A stretch of DNA of 64,000 nt from JAVKFY01 sp040223615 (GCA_040223615.1 JAVKFY010000064.1:1-64000), one strand, 5' to 3'; counted from the stretch's first letter, positions 32,388-40,661 are shown. The notes: generated from the sequence alone by a model not told the origin. Numbers and translations: made by a program.

Positions 32388-33761
32388 TTAGTTGCTCTCG
32401 CCCTCGATCTCCCAGCCCCACCACTTGTTGCGAACCGCCTCATAGTGGCGCGTGGCGTCGTATAGCTGAACGTCGAGGGCCAGGGTCTCGGCCGTCAGGC
32501 CGCCGATCGCGGACAGCAACTGAAACCCGGCGACATACTCGTTGCGTTCCGCGATCACCAGCGCGACCTGCGAATCGAGCAGCTCCTGCTCGGCGTCGAG
32601 CACGTCGAGCGTGGTGCGCGAACCGACCGCATTCTCCTGGATCACGCCTTCCAGCGCGATCTCGTTGGCGGTGACCTGCTCACGGGTCGACACGATGACC
32701 TGACGGGCGGCGACCAACGTTTCCCAGGCCTGAATCGACGCTTCCTCGACCTGGCGGCGGGTCTCCTCGATCTCGATGCGGCGCTGGCTGTGGGTCTGCT
32801 TGGCCTGGCGGATCTGCGCCGAGACGCCGCCGGCCTGGTACAACGGCACCGAGACCTGCGCGGACACCGACTCCGAGCCGCTGGTCGAGGTGTTCAGGTT
32901 GTTGCCGCTGTCGTCGAAGTCGCGGGTGCGCGAGGCGCTGCCGACCAGATTCAGCGTCGGCAGCAGGTTGCCGACGGCGACGCGCACGGCGTGGCCCTGC
33001 GCCTCCTCGTTGTAGCGGCTCTGCGTCAGAGTCGGATTCTGCGCCGTGGCGATCTGCAGCGACTGCTCCAGCGATCCCGGCAATGGCGGCAGCGGTGGCG
33101 CCGGTTCCAGCTCGACCGCCGGGCTGCCAACCAGCCGGAGGTAGGTCGCGCGGCTCTGCTCCAGGTCGCCCTCGGCGGCGGCCCGGTCGGACAACGCACG
33201 GGCCAGACGCGCCTGCGACTGGGCCACGTCGGTGCGGGTCACCTCACCGACGTCGAACCGGTCCTGGCTGGCTTCGAGCTGGCGGCGCAGCACGGTCTCG
33301 TTGTTGGCCTGAAGTTGCACCCGAGCCTGGTCGCGCAGCACGTTGAGATAGGCCGTGATCGCATCCAGCAGCACCTGCTGCTCGACCGCGCGCAGGCCCT
33401 CGCGCGCCGCCAGAACCTGCTTCTCCGCCTGCTCGGTCGACGCCACCGTGCGGCCGCCACGGTAGACCGGCTGGGTAACTTGCACCCCGACCGTGCCCGG
33501 CGTGCTGTCGCGGTCGGGGAAATTCTGAATCTTGCTGTACTGCTTGGCGACCGAGCCGTTGACCGAAAGGGTCGGTCGCCAGCCGGACAGCGCCTGCGGC
33601 ACGTTCTCGTCGACCGCGCGCACGAACGCCCGCTGCGCGCCCAGAGTCGGGTTGCCCTGGTAGGCCATGGCGAGCGCTTCATACAGGGTCACTGCCGCCG
33701 CCGGCGCCGCCAGCATGGCTGCGCCACCGCCAATCAAGGCCGCCAAAATAACCGCTCGCAT
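32388..33761 (-). CDS. tolC: TolC-family outer-membrane efflux/secretion channel
   Basis: A 457-residue outer-membrane factor. Signal peptide residues 1 to about 22 ('MRAVILAALIGGGAAMLAAP'), then two TolC repeats with long coiled-coil helices: 'LYEALAMAYQGNPTLGAQRA', 'LRDQARVQLQANNETVLRRQ', 'RFDVGEVTRTDVAQSQARLA' in repeat 1, and 'QENAVGSRTTLDVLDAEQEL' followed by 'LDSQVALVIAERNEYVAGFQ' in repeat 2. It forms the trimeric exit duct for tripartite pumps and type I secretion. The ATG at 33761 directly precedes the signal peptide. The pcm-like gene is upstream on the same strand with an 88-bp gap, an arrangement usual in alphaproteobacteria. No pump components are adjacent. Confidence 0.93.
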   Translation of the reverse strand: MRAVILAALIGGGAAMLAAPAAAVTLYEALAMAYQGNPTLGAQRAFVRAVDENVPQALSGWRPTLSVNGSVAKQYSKIQNFPDRDSTPGTVGVQVTQPVYRGGRTVASTEQAEKQVLAAREGLRAVEQQVLLDAITAYLNVLRDQARVQLQANNETVLRRQLEASQDRFDVGEVTRTDVAQSQARLARALSDRAAAEGDLEQSRATYLRLVGSPAVELEPAPPLPPLPGSLEQSLQIATAQNPTLTQSRYNEEAQGHAVRVAVGNLLPTLNLVGSASRTRDFDDSGNNLNTSTSGSESVSAQVSVPLYQAGGVSAQIRQAKQTHSQRRIEIEETRRQVEEASIQAWETLVAARQVIVSTREQVTANEIALEGVIQENAVGSRTTLDVLDAEQELLDSQVALVIAERNEYVAGFQLLSAIGGLTAETLALDVQLYDATRHYEAVRNKWWGWEIEGESN

Positions 33762-33852
33762 ACCCTTCCCTCTGCCGCCGGCGGTACGCCGCCCAGGTTT
33801 CTTAGTTCGTTGCTCTCTCTTGAACGACAAGGGTTTGGCCAGTCCGTCGCAG

Positions 33853-34509
33853 CTAAAAGACGAAGCCGGTCGGCCGCTCGAATCCAGGCAGCGGCATCAC
33901 CTGGGCATCGAACAACTCGCGCCCTGACACCATGCCATCGTCGCGTCGATACAGCCACGCCGTGCCGACGCCACGTGCCCGCTTGACCAGGACCATGCGC
34001 CCACCCTCGGCCAACTGCTCGCTCAGCACCGCTGGCACCACGTCGACGGCGCCGCCGAGCACGATGACGTCATAGGGCGCCTGTTCGGCATAACCGTCTG
34101 CCAGCGGTTCGATGACCACGGCTGCGTTGTCGATCGACAGTTCGGCGATCAGCGCTTGCGCACGCGCGCCCAGTTCCGCGTCGCTCTCGATCGCCACAAC
34201 CGAACCGGCCAGCCGGGCCAGGACCGCGGTCGAGTAACCGGTGGTGCAGCCGACATCGAGCACCACGTTGTCCGGCTCAATGTCGGCGGCCTGCAACAGG
34301 CGCGCCAAGACGCGGGGTTCCATCAGGTAACGGTCGCCGCCGACCGGGATGTCCTCGTCGACATAGGCGACGCCGCGCAGCGCCTTCGGCACGAACAGTT
34401 CGCGCGGCACCGCCAGCATCGCCGCCACCACTCGCTCGTCGGTCATCGAATTGGGCCGGATCTGCCCATTGACCATGCTCAGGCGCCGTTCGCCGCTGAG
34501 ATCGTTCAT
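33853..34509 (-). CDS. Protein-L-isoaspartate O-methyltransferase-like protein
   Basis: A 218-residue SAM-dependent methyltransferase of the PCMT family, which repairs isoaspartyl residues. Seen: 'MVNGQIRPNSMTDERVVAAM', 'PRELFVPKALRGVAYVDEDI', SAM-binding motif I 'VLDVGCTTGYSTAVLARLAG' and 'VVAIESDAELGARA'. In classical Pcm motif I is GxGSGY; here it is 'GCTTGYS', as in the PcmT-like form found upstream of tolC in alphaproteobacteria, so repair activity is not certain. Leftward transcription, probably an operon with tolC. Confidence 0.85.
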   Translation of the reverse strand: MNDLSGERRLSMVNGQIRPNSMTDERVVAAMLAVPRELFVPKALRGVAYVDEDIPVGGDRYLMEPRVLARLLQAADIEPDNVVLDVGCTTGYSTAVLARLAGSVVAIESDAELGARAQALIAELSIDNAAVVIEPLADGYAEQAPYDVIVLGGAVDVVPAVLSEQLAEGGRMVLVKRARGVGTAWLYRRDDGMVSGRELFDAQVMPLPGFERPTGFVF

Positions 34510-34668
34510 CGCCGCCGCATTCCTCGCTAGGGCCGCCTCGGGGCCATGACTAGGGCTTATAAGCCCTGGATTGGCCAGGGGTAAACCACTTCCGCACCGC
34601 TTGCGTTGACCGCCGCGCCGGGCTCGACTATGTGAATGCCGTGGTCGCCGTCATCGGCCGAGCCCGCC

Positions 34669-34742
34669 GGCGCGGTGGGAGAGTGGTTATCCAGCGGACT
34701 GCAAATCCGTTCACACCGGTTCGAGTCCGGTCCGCGCCTCCA
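34669..34742 (+). tRNA. tRNA-Cys (GCA)
   Basis: A 74-nt cloverleaf. Acceptor GGCGCGG (34669-34675) pairs with CCGCGCC (34732-34738), discriminator U, encoded CCA at 34740-34742. Anticodon GCA at 34701-34703 in loop CTGCAAA with stem GCGGA/TCCGT-type pairing; T-loop GGTTCGAGTCC. No integrase scar adjoins it. Confidence 0.97.
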
Positions 34743-34761
34743 ACCCTTTTCCGTTGGCGAT

Positions 34762-35289
34762 TCACCCCGAAGCCGCCGCCGCCGCGTTCTCGGCGGCAAT
34801 CGGATCTTCCCTGCGCCGGTCGTTGAACTCGAACGGCCGCGCTTTGCGGCGCCGGTCCGGCCCGAAATACTTGCCGACCTGAACGAAACTGCGATCGCCG
34901 TGCAGCAACTGCGCAAAAGCCCGGTAGCAATACTCAACCGACACCGGCTTGCATAAGGTGTAGTCGACGCCATGGTCGCGGGCCTGCCGCACCATGGCGC
35001 GACTGGCGTGCGCCGTCAGCACGATGACCGGCGTGTAGCGCACCGGGCCGTTCTCGTCGCGTATCGCGCTGACGAATTCGCCACCGGTCATCGGCGACAT
35101 GAGCCAGTCGGTGAAGATCACGTCGGGCGGCGCGATACGCAGGTCTTGCAACGCGACCCCGGCATCGGCAAACAGCCGCACGTCGGACATGCCCATACTG
35201 TTGAGCATGGTGCGCAGCACCTGCAGCATATGGTGGTTGTCGTCGACCGCCATCACCGACAGGTTGGAGAGGTCGTAGCGCTTTCGCAT
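34762..35289 (-). CDS. Stand-alone response-regulator receiver protein A
   Basis: A 175-residue protein with one CheY-like receiver (about 8-130): Asp16-Asp17 ('MAVDDNHHM'), phospho-acceptor Asp61 ('IFTDWLMSPMTGGEF'), Thr92 ('VLTAHAS') and Lys114 ('CKPVSVEY'). After the receiver comes a 45-residue tail with 'KYFGPDRRRKARPFEFNDRR', rich in Arg and not a known output domain. It is divergent from a paralogue (35464) with identical spacing of active residues and a similar tail. The product probably works through protein contact, as the CheY- or DivK-like group does. No histidine kinase is nearby. Confidence 0.9.
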   Translation of the reverse strand: MRKRYDLSNLSVMAVDDNHHMLQVLRTMLNSMGMSDVRLFADAGVALQDLRIAPPDVIFTDWLMSPMTGGEFVSAIRDENGPVRYTPVIVLTAHASRAMVRQARDHGVDYTLCKPVSVEYCYRAFAQLLHGDRSFVQVGKYFGPDRRRKARPFEFNDRRREDPIAAENAAAAASG

Positions 35290-35463
35290 CCGTCTTCGGT
35301 GACCCGATCATCCTCTACGGCGGTACTTTAGGAATAAATGCTTACTGGAATTTGAATGATCCGCGAATTGCACAAACCGGTTGTTAATCATATCGCCGGA
35401 CCATGACGAAGCAGGGGAAACCGGCGTACGCGCCGGGGCGCGCCGTCACGGATCGTCGAGAGA

Positions 35464-36000
35464 ATGAGCAGGCGTTACGATTTCTCGGTGTTGAGCGTGA
35501 TGGTTGTCGATGACAACCAATACATGCAGTACATCATCAAGACGATCTTGAACTCCATGCTGGTGAAGGACGTTCACGGCTTCACCAGCCCGGCCGACGC
35601 CTTCGCCGATCTGGAGAACTGGCAGCCGGACATCGTCTTCGTCGACTGGATGATGGATCCGATCAACGGGCTTGAGTTCGTCCAACTTACCCGACAGTCG
35701 GAGTCAGCTCTGCGCTTTATCCCATTGGTTCTACTGACAGGACATGCGGATCAGGGATTGGTGAAGCAGGGGCGCGACAAGGGCGCCGACTACACCATCG
35801 CCAAGCCGGTGTCGCTGAACGCGATCTACCGCACCTTCGTACGCTTGATCGAGCAACCGCGGTACTTCGTGCAGACGCCGAGCTATTTCGGGCCCAACCG
35901 GCGCCACAAGCAACGCCACTTCGAAGGCGCCGACCGGCGCCACGCCCCCGAACCGGAAGACGCTGGCGAATATCGTCTGATGGCGGCTAGATCCGCCTAG
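35464..36000 (+). CDS. Stand-alone response-regulator receiver protein B
   Basis: A 178-residue paralogue of the protein at 34762. Receiver residues: Asp16-Asp17 ('VVDDNQYM'), Asp61 ('VFVDWMMDPINGLEF'), Thr92 ('LLTGHAD') and Lys114 ('AKPVSLNAIYR'). The tail again has 'SYFGPNRRHKQRHFEGADRR', showing that the FGP(D/N)RR segment is a conserved feature, not random. Divergent from receiver A with about 175 bp between starts; a shared regulatory region is likely. Output unknown; dimer formation between A and B, or contact of the Arg-rich tail with nucleic acid or membrane, is conceivable. Confidence 0.9.
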   Translation: MSRRYDFSVLSVMVVDDNQYMQYIIKTILNSMLVKDVHGFTSPADAFADLENWQPDIVFVDWMMDPINGLEFVQLTRQSESALRFIPLVLLTGHADQGLVKQGRDKGADYTIAKPVSLNAIYRTFVRLIEQPRYFVQTPSYFGPNRRHKQRHFEGADRRHAPEPEDAGEYRLMAARSA

Positions 36001-36034
36001 GCCTGTCCCGCTGGCGCTGCCTGACCGGAAAGCG

Positions 36035-36274
36035 CTAGGCGACCACCTCGAGTGGCCGGACACGGCGCGCGCCGACTGATGCCAGCTTCCAGGCCATGGC
36101 CCAGTCGGCGGTGATGTAGGGGCGCCGCTCACCTTCGCTGTCGAGCCGCCACAACCGGTTCGACCCGGCCGGCGCGGCGATCAGGATGACGTCGTCGTGT
36201 GGCTCGTGTGCCGATGCGGCCGCCACGCTGCGGTAGGCGCCACGACGACCGATGTAGAAGGTTTCCAGCAGCAT
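36035..36274 (-). CDS. Small hypothetical protein
   Basis: A 79-residue soluble protein ('FYIGRRGAYRSVAAASAHEP...ILIAAPAGSNRLWRLD...YITADWAMAWKLASVG'), no Cys, no signal peptide and no recognised domain. The hydrophobic/charged pattern looks protein-like rather than random, and it ends 34 bp beyond the convergent receiver gene. Its ribosome site is weak (ACCGGG before the ATG). Existence probable, function unknown. Confidence 0.5.
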   Translation of the reverse strand: MLLETFYIGRRGAYRSVAAASAHEPHDDVILIAAPAGSNRLWRLDSEGERRPYITADWAMAWKLASVGARRVRPLEVVA

Positions 36275-36363
36275 CCCGGTCTCTCGATATCTCGGCCCAG
36301 CATGAACCCGGCCTTGTTACGAGATGATGTAGACGCTCCCGGCGCCGCCGCCAGTGACGGCAA

Positions 36364-36642
36364 TCACCGTCGGTGCCACCAAATCGCCATACGCCGGCGC
36401 CAGCGCCGCAGGCGCGGCGAATCCTGCGACAACACCAGCAGGCCCAGCGGCAGCATCCAGAACCCGACCACCGGCAGGAAGCCAAATACGCCGCCGAGGA
36501 CCAGGCCGCCGCCGACCACGCGCCGCCATGGTCGCGGCAGCGCCGCGATCCTCCCGTGCCAGCGCGATGCCGGCCGCTGCGACCCGCTTTTCACGCAATC
36601 CCTGTGACCGCTGCCACTGGCGTTCCGTCCGAGCCCCACCAT
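36364..36642 (-). CDS. Small inner-membrane protein of unknown function
   Basis: A 92-residue protein. After a basic N-terminal part, 'RVVGGGLVLGGVFGFLPVVG' and 'FWMLPLGLLVLSQDSPRLRR' form one or two membrane segments followed by an Arg/Trp-rich tail ('RRWRRRMAIWWHRR'). This GFLP..GFWMLPLGLL..S pattern recurs in alphaproteobacterial small membrane proteins that I know only as hypothetical. The exact start is unsure: the first 30 residues are less typical, and no other ATG lies before the membrane segment. Confidence 0.6.
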   Translation of the reverse strand: MVGLGRNASGSGHRDCVKSGSQRPASRWHGRIAALPRPWRRVVGGGLVLGGVFGFLPVVGFWMLPLGLLVLSQDSPRLRRWRRRMAIWWHRR

Positions 36643-36686
36643 TTCTGCTGCAAGCGTATAGTTAACAAAGTCTTAGGGGTAATTCG

Positions 36687-37016
36687 ATGCTTGCAACCCG
36701 ATTCGCGCCTCCGCCATTGGCGCAACTCGACCGCCGCGGTAGGCGGCGCCTGTCCCGTCGATCAGTTCAGGTGGAACTGGAACAACACGGCTATCACACG
36801 ATCGACTGGTCGCTGGCCGGGTTTCGGCTGGTCGGCCTGCACCGCGCGCTGGCGCCCGGAGAGCGGTTCTCGGCCGTGATGCACGATCCGACCGGCAACG
36901 TCTCCGGCGATATCCTGGCGGAGGTGATCTGGACCGACGGCGACGTCGTCGGCTGCCGTTTCCTGGCGCTGACGCCGCGCTTGCGCCTCGGACTGCAGGC
37001 CTTCGCCGAAATCTAG
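36687..37016 (+). CDS. PilZ-domain protein (possible c-di-GMP effector)
   Basis: A 109-residue single-domain protein. The N-terminal 'LDRRGRRRLSRRSVQVEL' supplies the RxxxR-like c-di-GMP contact of PilZ domains, and 'TIDWSLAGFRLVG' corresponds to the (D/N)xSxxG motif with Asp-Trp-Ser-Leu-Ala-Gly. The beta-rich remainder ('VIWTDGDVVGCRFLALTPR') fits PilZ. The degenerate second motif is still compatible with binding. No partner domain; it may act on motility or polysaccharide machinery. Upstream of tRNA-Asn on the same strand. c-di-GMP turnover genes are not adjacent; a degenerate GGDEF protein is at 56341. Confidence 0.7.
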   Translation: MLATRFAPPPLAQLDRRGRRRLSRRSVQVELEQHGYHTIDWSLAGFRLVGLHRALAPGERFSAVMHDPTGNVSGDILAEVIWTDGDVVGCRFLALTPRLRLGLQAFAEI

Positions 37017-37080
37017 ACGCATTCGCGGCCAACAAGGCTGGCGTCCCGCGGCCGGCTTTGCTATACACCGCGCCGGCTAA

Positions 37081-37156
37081 TCCCCGGTAGCTCAGTTGGT
37101 AGAGCAAGCGGCTGTTAACCGCTGGGTCGCTGGTTCGAGTCCGGCCCGGGGAGCCA
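37081..37156 (+). tRNA. tRNA-Asn (GUU)
   Basis: A 76-nt cloverleaf. Acceptor TCCCCGG (37081-37087) pairs with CCGGGGA (37146-37152), discriminator G, encoded CCA at 37154-37156. Anticodon GTT at 37114-37116; D-loop 'AGCTCAGTTGGTAGAGC' and T-loop 'GGTTCGAGTCC' are standard. Confidence 0.97.
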
Positions 37157-37164
37157 CCCTTTCC

Positions 37165-37182
37165 AAGGGCTTAGCCCTTTTC
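37165..37182 (+). terminator. Rho-independent terminator after tRNA-Asn
   Basis: AAGGGC (37165-37170), loop TTA, GCCCTT (37174-37179), followed by TT. A short GC-containing hairpin with a brief T-tract 9 bases after the tRNA 3' end. Confidence 0.55.
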
Positions 37183-37445
37183 CAGCCAAGTCGTTATCCC
37201 AAGGATTGGCGCCGGGCTACGTCGGGGCCCCACGGCGCATCTGTCGTGACCCGGGCGGAGCCCAGCGTAATCCGCCGCGACGCATAGGCTTCCGCCAGCC
37301 CAGACAGGCCGCGTGGCGCTTCATGAGCCCCGCCCGGTAACAGTGCCAAGGGGCCCCGGTGGAGGCCGTTTCGCCTCACCTGCAGAGCGCCGTTCAAAAA
37401 CGGCGGCACTTCTCATTCAGATCGCGCTGCCCGTGGCACGAACGC

Positions 37446-38537
37446 TCATGCGTTCTTGTAGTTTCGGTAGGTGAAGTCCGGTGCCGGCGCGTTGGCTTCG
37501 GCCTTGGCGGTTTCGAAGATCTGGCCGTGGAGGGGCGACTTCTCGCAAGCCGGGTCGGTGAGGCTGGCGTCGCCGGCGAGCGCGAAGGCCTGACAGCGGC
37601 AGCCGCCCCAGTCGATCTCGGCACGGTCGCAGCTTTGGCAGGGTTCGGGCATCCACGCGGTGCCGCGAAAGCGTTCGAAGGCGTCCGAATGCTGCCAGAT
37701 CCAGGCCAGGTCGTGGTCGCGCACACTGTCGAAGTCGAGCCCGGCGATGCTCTCCGCGGCGTGGCACGGCAGCACCTGCCCGGTCGGGCTGACGTTCAGG
37801 AACTGCCGGCCCCAGCCGTTCATGCAGGCCTTCGGTCGCCGTGCGTAGTAGTCCGGGATCACGTAGTCGATCACCAGGCGGCCCTTCAGACGGTCGCGGG
37901 CGGCCTCGACCGTGGCGGTGGCGGCGTCGATCTGCGCCAGCGTCGGCATCAGGGCGGCGCGGTTGCGCAAGCCCCAGCCATAATACTGCACGTGCGCGAC
38001 CTCCAGCCGGCTGGCGCCGAGCTCGACCGCCAGCTCGATCAGGCCGCCGAGCTGGTCCAGGTTCTGGCGGTGCACGACCGCGTTCAGGGTCAGCGGCAGC
38101 TCGGCCGCGGTGACCCGTGCAGCCGCTGCGAGCTTCTTGGCGTGCCCATCGCGATGGCCGGCCACCCGGTCCGCCGTCGTCGCGTCGGCGCCCTGTACCG
38201 AGAGCTGCACGTGGGCCAGCCCGGCCTCGGCCAGCGCCGCCACCAGCTCGTCGGTCAGCAGCACGCCGGAAGTGATCAGGTTGCTGTACAGGCCAGCGGC
38301 CTCGGCATGCGCCACCAGCTCGACCAGGTCGGGCCGCGCCGTCGGCTCGCCGCCGGAGAAATGCACCTGCAGCACGCCAAGCGCGGCCGCCTGGTCCAGC
38401 ACGCGGCGCCAATCGTCGGTGCCCAGTTCGTCGGCCACGCGGGCCAGCTCGACCGGGTTGGAACAGTACGGGCATTGCAGCGGGCAGCGATGCGTCAGTT
38501 CCGCCAGCAGGGCCATTGGTGCGCCGGGGCGACTCAC
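37446..38537 (-). CDS. pqqE: PQQ biosynthesis radical SAM enzyme PqqE
   Basis: A 363-residue radical SAM enzyme that, with PqqD, forms the Glu-Tyr carbon-carbon cross-link in PqqA. The radical SAM cluster motif is Cys18-x3-Cys22-x2-Cys25 ('THRCPLQCPYCSNP'). The C-terminal SPASM region carries further Cys ('KACMNGWGRQF', 'LPCHAAES', 'EPCQSCDR', 'GGCRCQAF', 'DPACEKSPL'). Translation likely begins at a GTG (38537) overlapping the pqqD stop (GTGA), giving tight coupling. Last gene of pqqABCDE. Confidence 0.95.
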   Translation of the reverse strand: MSRPGAPMALLAELTHRCPLQCPYCSNPVELARVADELGTDDWRRVLDQAAALGVLQVHFSGGEPTARPDLVELVAHAEAAGLYSNLITSGVLLTDELVAALAEAGLAHVQLSVQGADATTADRVAGHRDGHAKKLAAAARVTAAELPLTLNAVVHRQNLDQLGGLIELAVELGASRLEVAHVQYYGWGLRNRAALMPTLAQIDAATATVEAARDRLKGRLVIDYVIPDYYARRPKACMNGWGRQFLNVSPTGQVLPCHAAESIAGLDFDSVRDHDLAWIWQHSDAFERFRGTAWMPEPCQSCDRAEIDWGGCRCQAFALAGDASLTDPACEKSPLHGQIFETAKAEANAPAPDFTYRNYKNA

Positions 38538-38824
38538 ACCACCAGCACCCCCTTGTCGGCCAGGTCCTGGAGCATTGCCAGTACGTCGACGGCGATGGTC
38601 TCGCGCGGCGCGTCGTAGTCGACGACGAAGCCGTCGATCACATCGGCCACGGTGACGCCTTCCTCGACGCAGCGGCGCACCGCCGCGGCGGAAACCTCGT
38701 CGGGCATGAATACCCGTTCGGGCGCCAGGATCAGCCACTGCTGACGCGCCTCGTCGAAGCGCAGCCGGCAACCGCGCGCCAGCCGCACGGTGCTGGCCTC
38801 GGTGACGGTCACCGCCAGGCTCAT
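38534..38824 (-). CDS. pqqD: PQQ peptide chaperone PqqD
   Basis: A 96-residue protein of the RRE (RiPP recognition element) fold that binds PqqA and presents it to PqqE. Seen: 'VRLARGCRLRFDEARQQWLI' then 'LAPERVFMPDEVSAAAVRRC' and 'DVLAMLQDLADKGVLVV', the typical PqqD profile. The ATG at 38824 is preferred because upstream codons do not resemble the family. It overlaps pqqE by 4 bases and follows pqqC by 64 bp. PqqD is separate here, not fused to PqqC as in some methylotrophs. Confidence 0.93.
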   Translation of the reverse strand: MSLAVTVTEASTVRLARGCRLRFDEARQQWLILAPERVFMPDEVSAAAVRRCVEEGVTVADVIDGFVVDYDAPRETIAVDVLAMLQDLADKGVLVV

Positions 38825-38888
38825 GACTCCGCCCCGCGCGTCACGGCCGGTTGCGTGCTCATGGCGCTGTGAGCGTGCTGTTGCGCGC

Positions 38889-39614
38889 TCACGGGGCCGG
38901 CACCCAGGCGCCGGGCGGGATATGGCCCGGTTCGACATAGGCGTAGTGCAGCGCGTCGAGTTGCGCCCACAGCAGGCCGCACTTGAAGCGCAGCGCGTCG
39001 CAGACCTGTTCGCGCCGCGCCGGCGTGGTCGCGTGCTGCTTGCAGTAGTCCAGCGCGAAATTGGAATCGCGCGGCGCCTGGGTCAGCCGCTTGTCGAAAT
39101 AGGCCAGGGTCTCGCGCGACACGAAGTCGTAGCTGGCCAGCATGCCGGAGACCCGGGTGGCGATCAGCTGCGGCGCGAACAGCTCGGTCAGCGACGAGGC
39201 GACCGCCTCCAGAACCGAGCGGCTGCCGACGAACTGCGCGTAGGCGTCCACCGCGAAGCGCGTGCCCGGCAGCAGGCCGCGCAGCGAGACCACCTCCTCG
39301 CGGTCCAGCCCAAGACTGTCGGTCAACCGCAACCAGCGCTCGATACCGCCGTCATCGGGGCCGTCGCCGTCATGGTCGATGATCCGCTGGCGCCATTCGC
39401 GGCGCAGCGCCGGGTCGTCCAGCCGGGCCAGGATCACCGCGTCCTTGATCGGGATACGCGCCTGGTAGTAGTAGCGATTCAGCGCCCAGGCCGCGACCTG
39501 CGCCTTGTTCAGCTTGCCGGCGTTCAGCAACTGGTGGAACGGATGCTTGTCGTGGTAGCGCGCGGCGCCGATCGCGCGCAGTTCCGCCTCCATCGCCTCC
39601 GCGCTGTCCAGCAT
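38889..39614 (-). CDS. pqqC: Pyrroloquinoline-quinone synthase PqqC
   Basis: A 241-residue helical cofactor-free oxidase that carries out the final ring closure and eight-electron oxidation to PQQ. Seen: 'HDKHPFHQLLNAGKLNKAQV', 'WALNRYYYQARIPIKDAVIL', 'SRDSNFAL'-type region and 'SRETLAYFDKRLTQAPRDSN'. The start is ATG 39614, or GTG 39620, which overlaps the pqqB stop; the ATG gives the common N-terminus. Part of the leftward pqqABCDE operon. Confidence 0.95.
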   Translation of the reverse strand: MLDSAEAMEAELRAIGAARYHDKHPFHQLLNAGKLNKAQVAAWALNRYYYQARIPIKDAVILARLDDPALRREWRQRIIDHDGDGPDDGGIERWLRLTDSLGLDREEVVSLRGLLPGTRFAVDAYAQFVGSRSVLEAVASSLTELFAPQLIATRVSGMLASYDFVSRETLAYFDKRLTQAPRDSNFALDYCKQHATTPARREQVCDALRFKCGLLWAQLDALHYAYVEPGHIPPGAWVPAP

Positions 39615-39616
39615 GC

Positions 39617-40546
39617 TCACAAATCCAACTCCATGCCGTCGCGCGCCAGCGTCCAGCCGGCAGCCTCCAATGCCGCGCGCTCCTCGGTGTCGGCGAGCAG
39701 CACCGGGTTGCTGTTGTTGACGTGGATGAACACGCGCCGCGCCACCTCCAAGCCCTCGAACGCAGCGATCGAACCGCCCGGACCGCTCATGCTCATGTGG
39801 CCCATGCGCGCGCCAGTCTTCACCCCGACGCCGGCGGCGACCATCTCGTCGTCGCGCCACAACGTGCCGTCGAACAGCACCAGCTCGGCGCCGCGCAGCC
39901 GCGATGCCAGGTCCGGGCTCATGGCCGCGCAGCCCGGCACGTAGAAGAACCCGCGGCCGTCGTCGGCGCGCGCCACGAACAGCCCGATGGTGTCCTCCTC
40001 GCGGGTGCCGAAATTGTCGCCGGCACCGGCATCCTCCAGGTACAGCGCCACCTTGCCCGGCACCGCGAAGGCGGTGACACGCAGGCCGGAATCGCCGCCA
40101 TCGGCGTTGGTCAATGCGAACGGGCGGTCCAGTTCGACCGCCTCGCGGGCAACGAAATCGGGGTTCAGCACGCCGAAGATCGGGTTCGCGGCCAGCACGT
40201 CGAGAATCCGTCGGGTGGCGTACAGCGTCAGCCGCTGACTCTCGCGCAGGTTCAGCAACCCGGCGACGTGGTCGACGTCGCCATTGGTCAGCACCACGCC
40301 CTGGATCGCGCTGTCGCGCTTGCCCCGTCGCGGCTGCAGCGGCGGGTTGTCGTTGATCTGCTGGCGCAGGTCCGGTGACGCGTTGAGCAGGAACCAGTTG
40401 TCGCCGTCGGCGCTTACCGCCACAGACGACTGTGTCTGCGGCGGCGCCGACGGATCACCAGCCCAGGCGCGCCGGCACGCCTCGCTGTTCGCGTTCCATT
40501 GCGGAAAGCCGCCACCGGCGGCCGAACCGAGCACGCGCAGTTTCAT
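39617..40546 (-). CDS. pqqB: PQQ biosynthesis hydroxylase PqqB
   Basis: A 309-residue metallo-beta-lactamase-fold protein. The N-terminus 'MKLRVLGSAAGGGFPQWNAN' and 'GVVLTNGDVDHVAGLLNLRE' are diagnostic. PqqB is an iron-dependent hydroxylase acting on the cross-linked Glu-Tyr product. The usual HxHxDH is 'TNGDVDHVAGL', as in other PqqB. Zinc-binding Cys typical of the family are seen in 'SEACRRAWAG' and 'VPGCAAMSPD'. It follows pqqA by 46 bp. Confidence 0.95.
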   Translation of the reverse strand: MKLRVLGSAAGGGFPQWNANSEACRRAWAGDPSAPPQTQSSVAVSADGDNWFLLNASPDLRQQINDNPPLQPRRGKRDSAIQGVVLTNGDVDHVAGLLNLRESQRLTLYATRRILDVLAANPIFGVLNPDFVAREAVELDRPFALTNADGGDSGLRVTAFAVPGKVALYLEDAGAGDNFGTREEDTIGLFVARADDGRGFFYVPGCAAMSPDLASRLRGAELVLFDGTLWRDDEMVAAGVGVKTGARMGHMSMSGPGGSIAAFEGLEVARRVFIHVNNSNPVLLADTEERAALEAAGWTLARDGMELDL

Positions 40547-40592
40547 CGCCGCCGCCCGGCGACTGACGCACCCAGAAAGCTAGCCCGGAGGT

Positions 40593-40661
40593 CTACCGCT
40601 CCGCACACGCGTAGCAGTTGATCTCCATGCCAACCGAAACTTCGACAACCTTAAGCTTCAT
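40593..40661 (-). CDS. pqqA: PQQ precursor peptide PqqA
   Basis: A 22-residue peptide read from the sequence directly upstream of pqqB. It carries Glu13 and Tyr17 in 'GMEINCYACAER', the E-x3-Y pair that is cross-linked and cut out to become PQQ; the flanking Ile/Asn/Cys and Ala-Cys-Ala-Glu are usual. The N-terminal 'MKLKVVEVSV' is the leader bound by PqqD. A GGGAGG lies about 15 bases upstream of the ATG, rather far for a ribosome site. First gene of pqqABCDE; the 255-bp gap to the divergent gene at 40917 must hold its promoter. Confidence 0.93.
   Translation of the reverse strand: MKLKVVEVSVGMEINCYACAER

Noticed and set aside
36317..36598. Alternative reverse-strand frame overlapping the small membrane protein
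   Set aside because: It lacks the GFLP/GFWMLPLGLL pattern seen in the 36364-36642 frame and is a shadow of it.
34669..37156. The tRNA-Cys and tRNA-Asn genes as the attachment site of the P4-type integrase
   Set aside because: They are more than 20 kb from the integrase, no tRNA 3'-end duplication was seen near 13.4 kb or 6.7 kb, and ordinary genes lie between.
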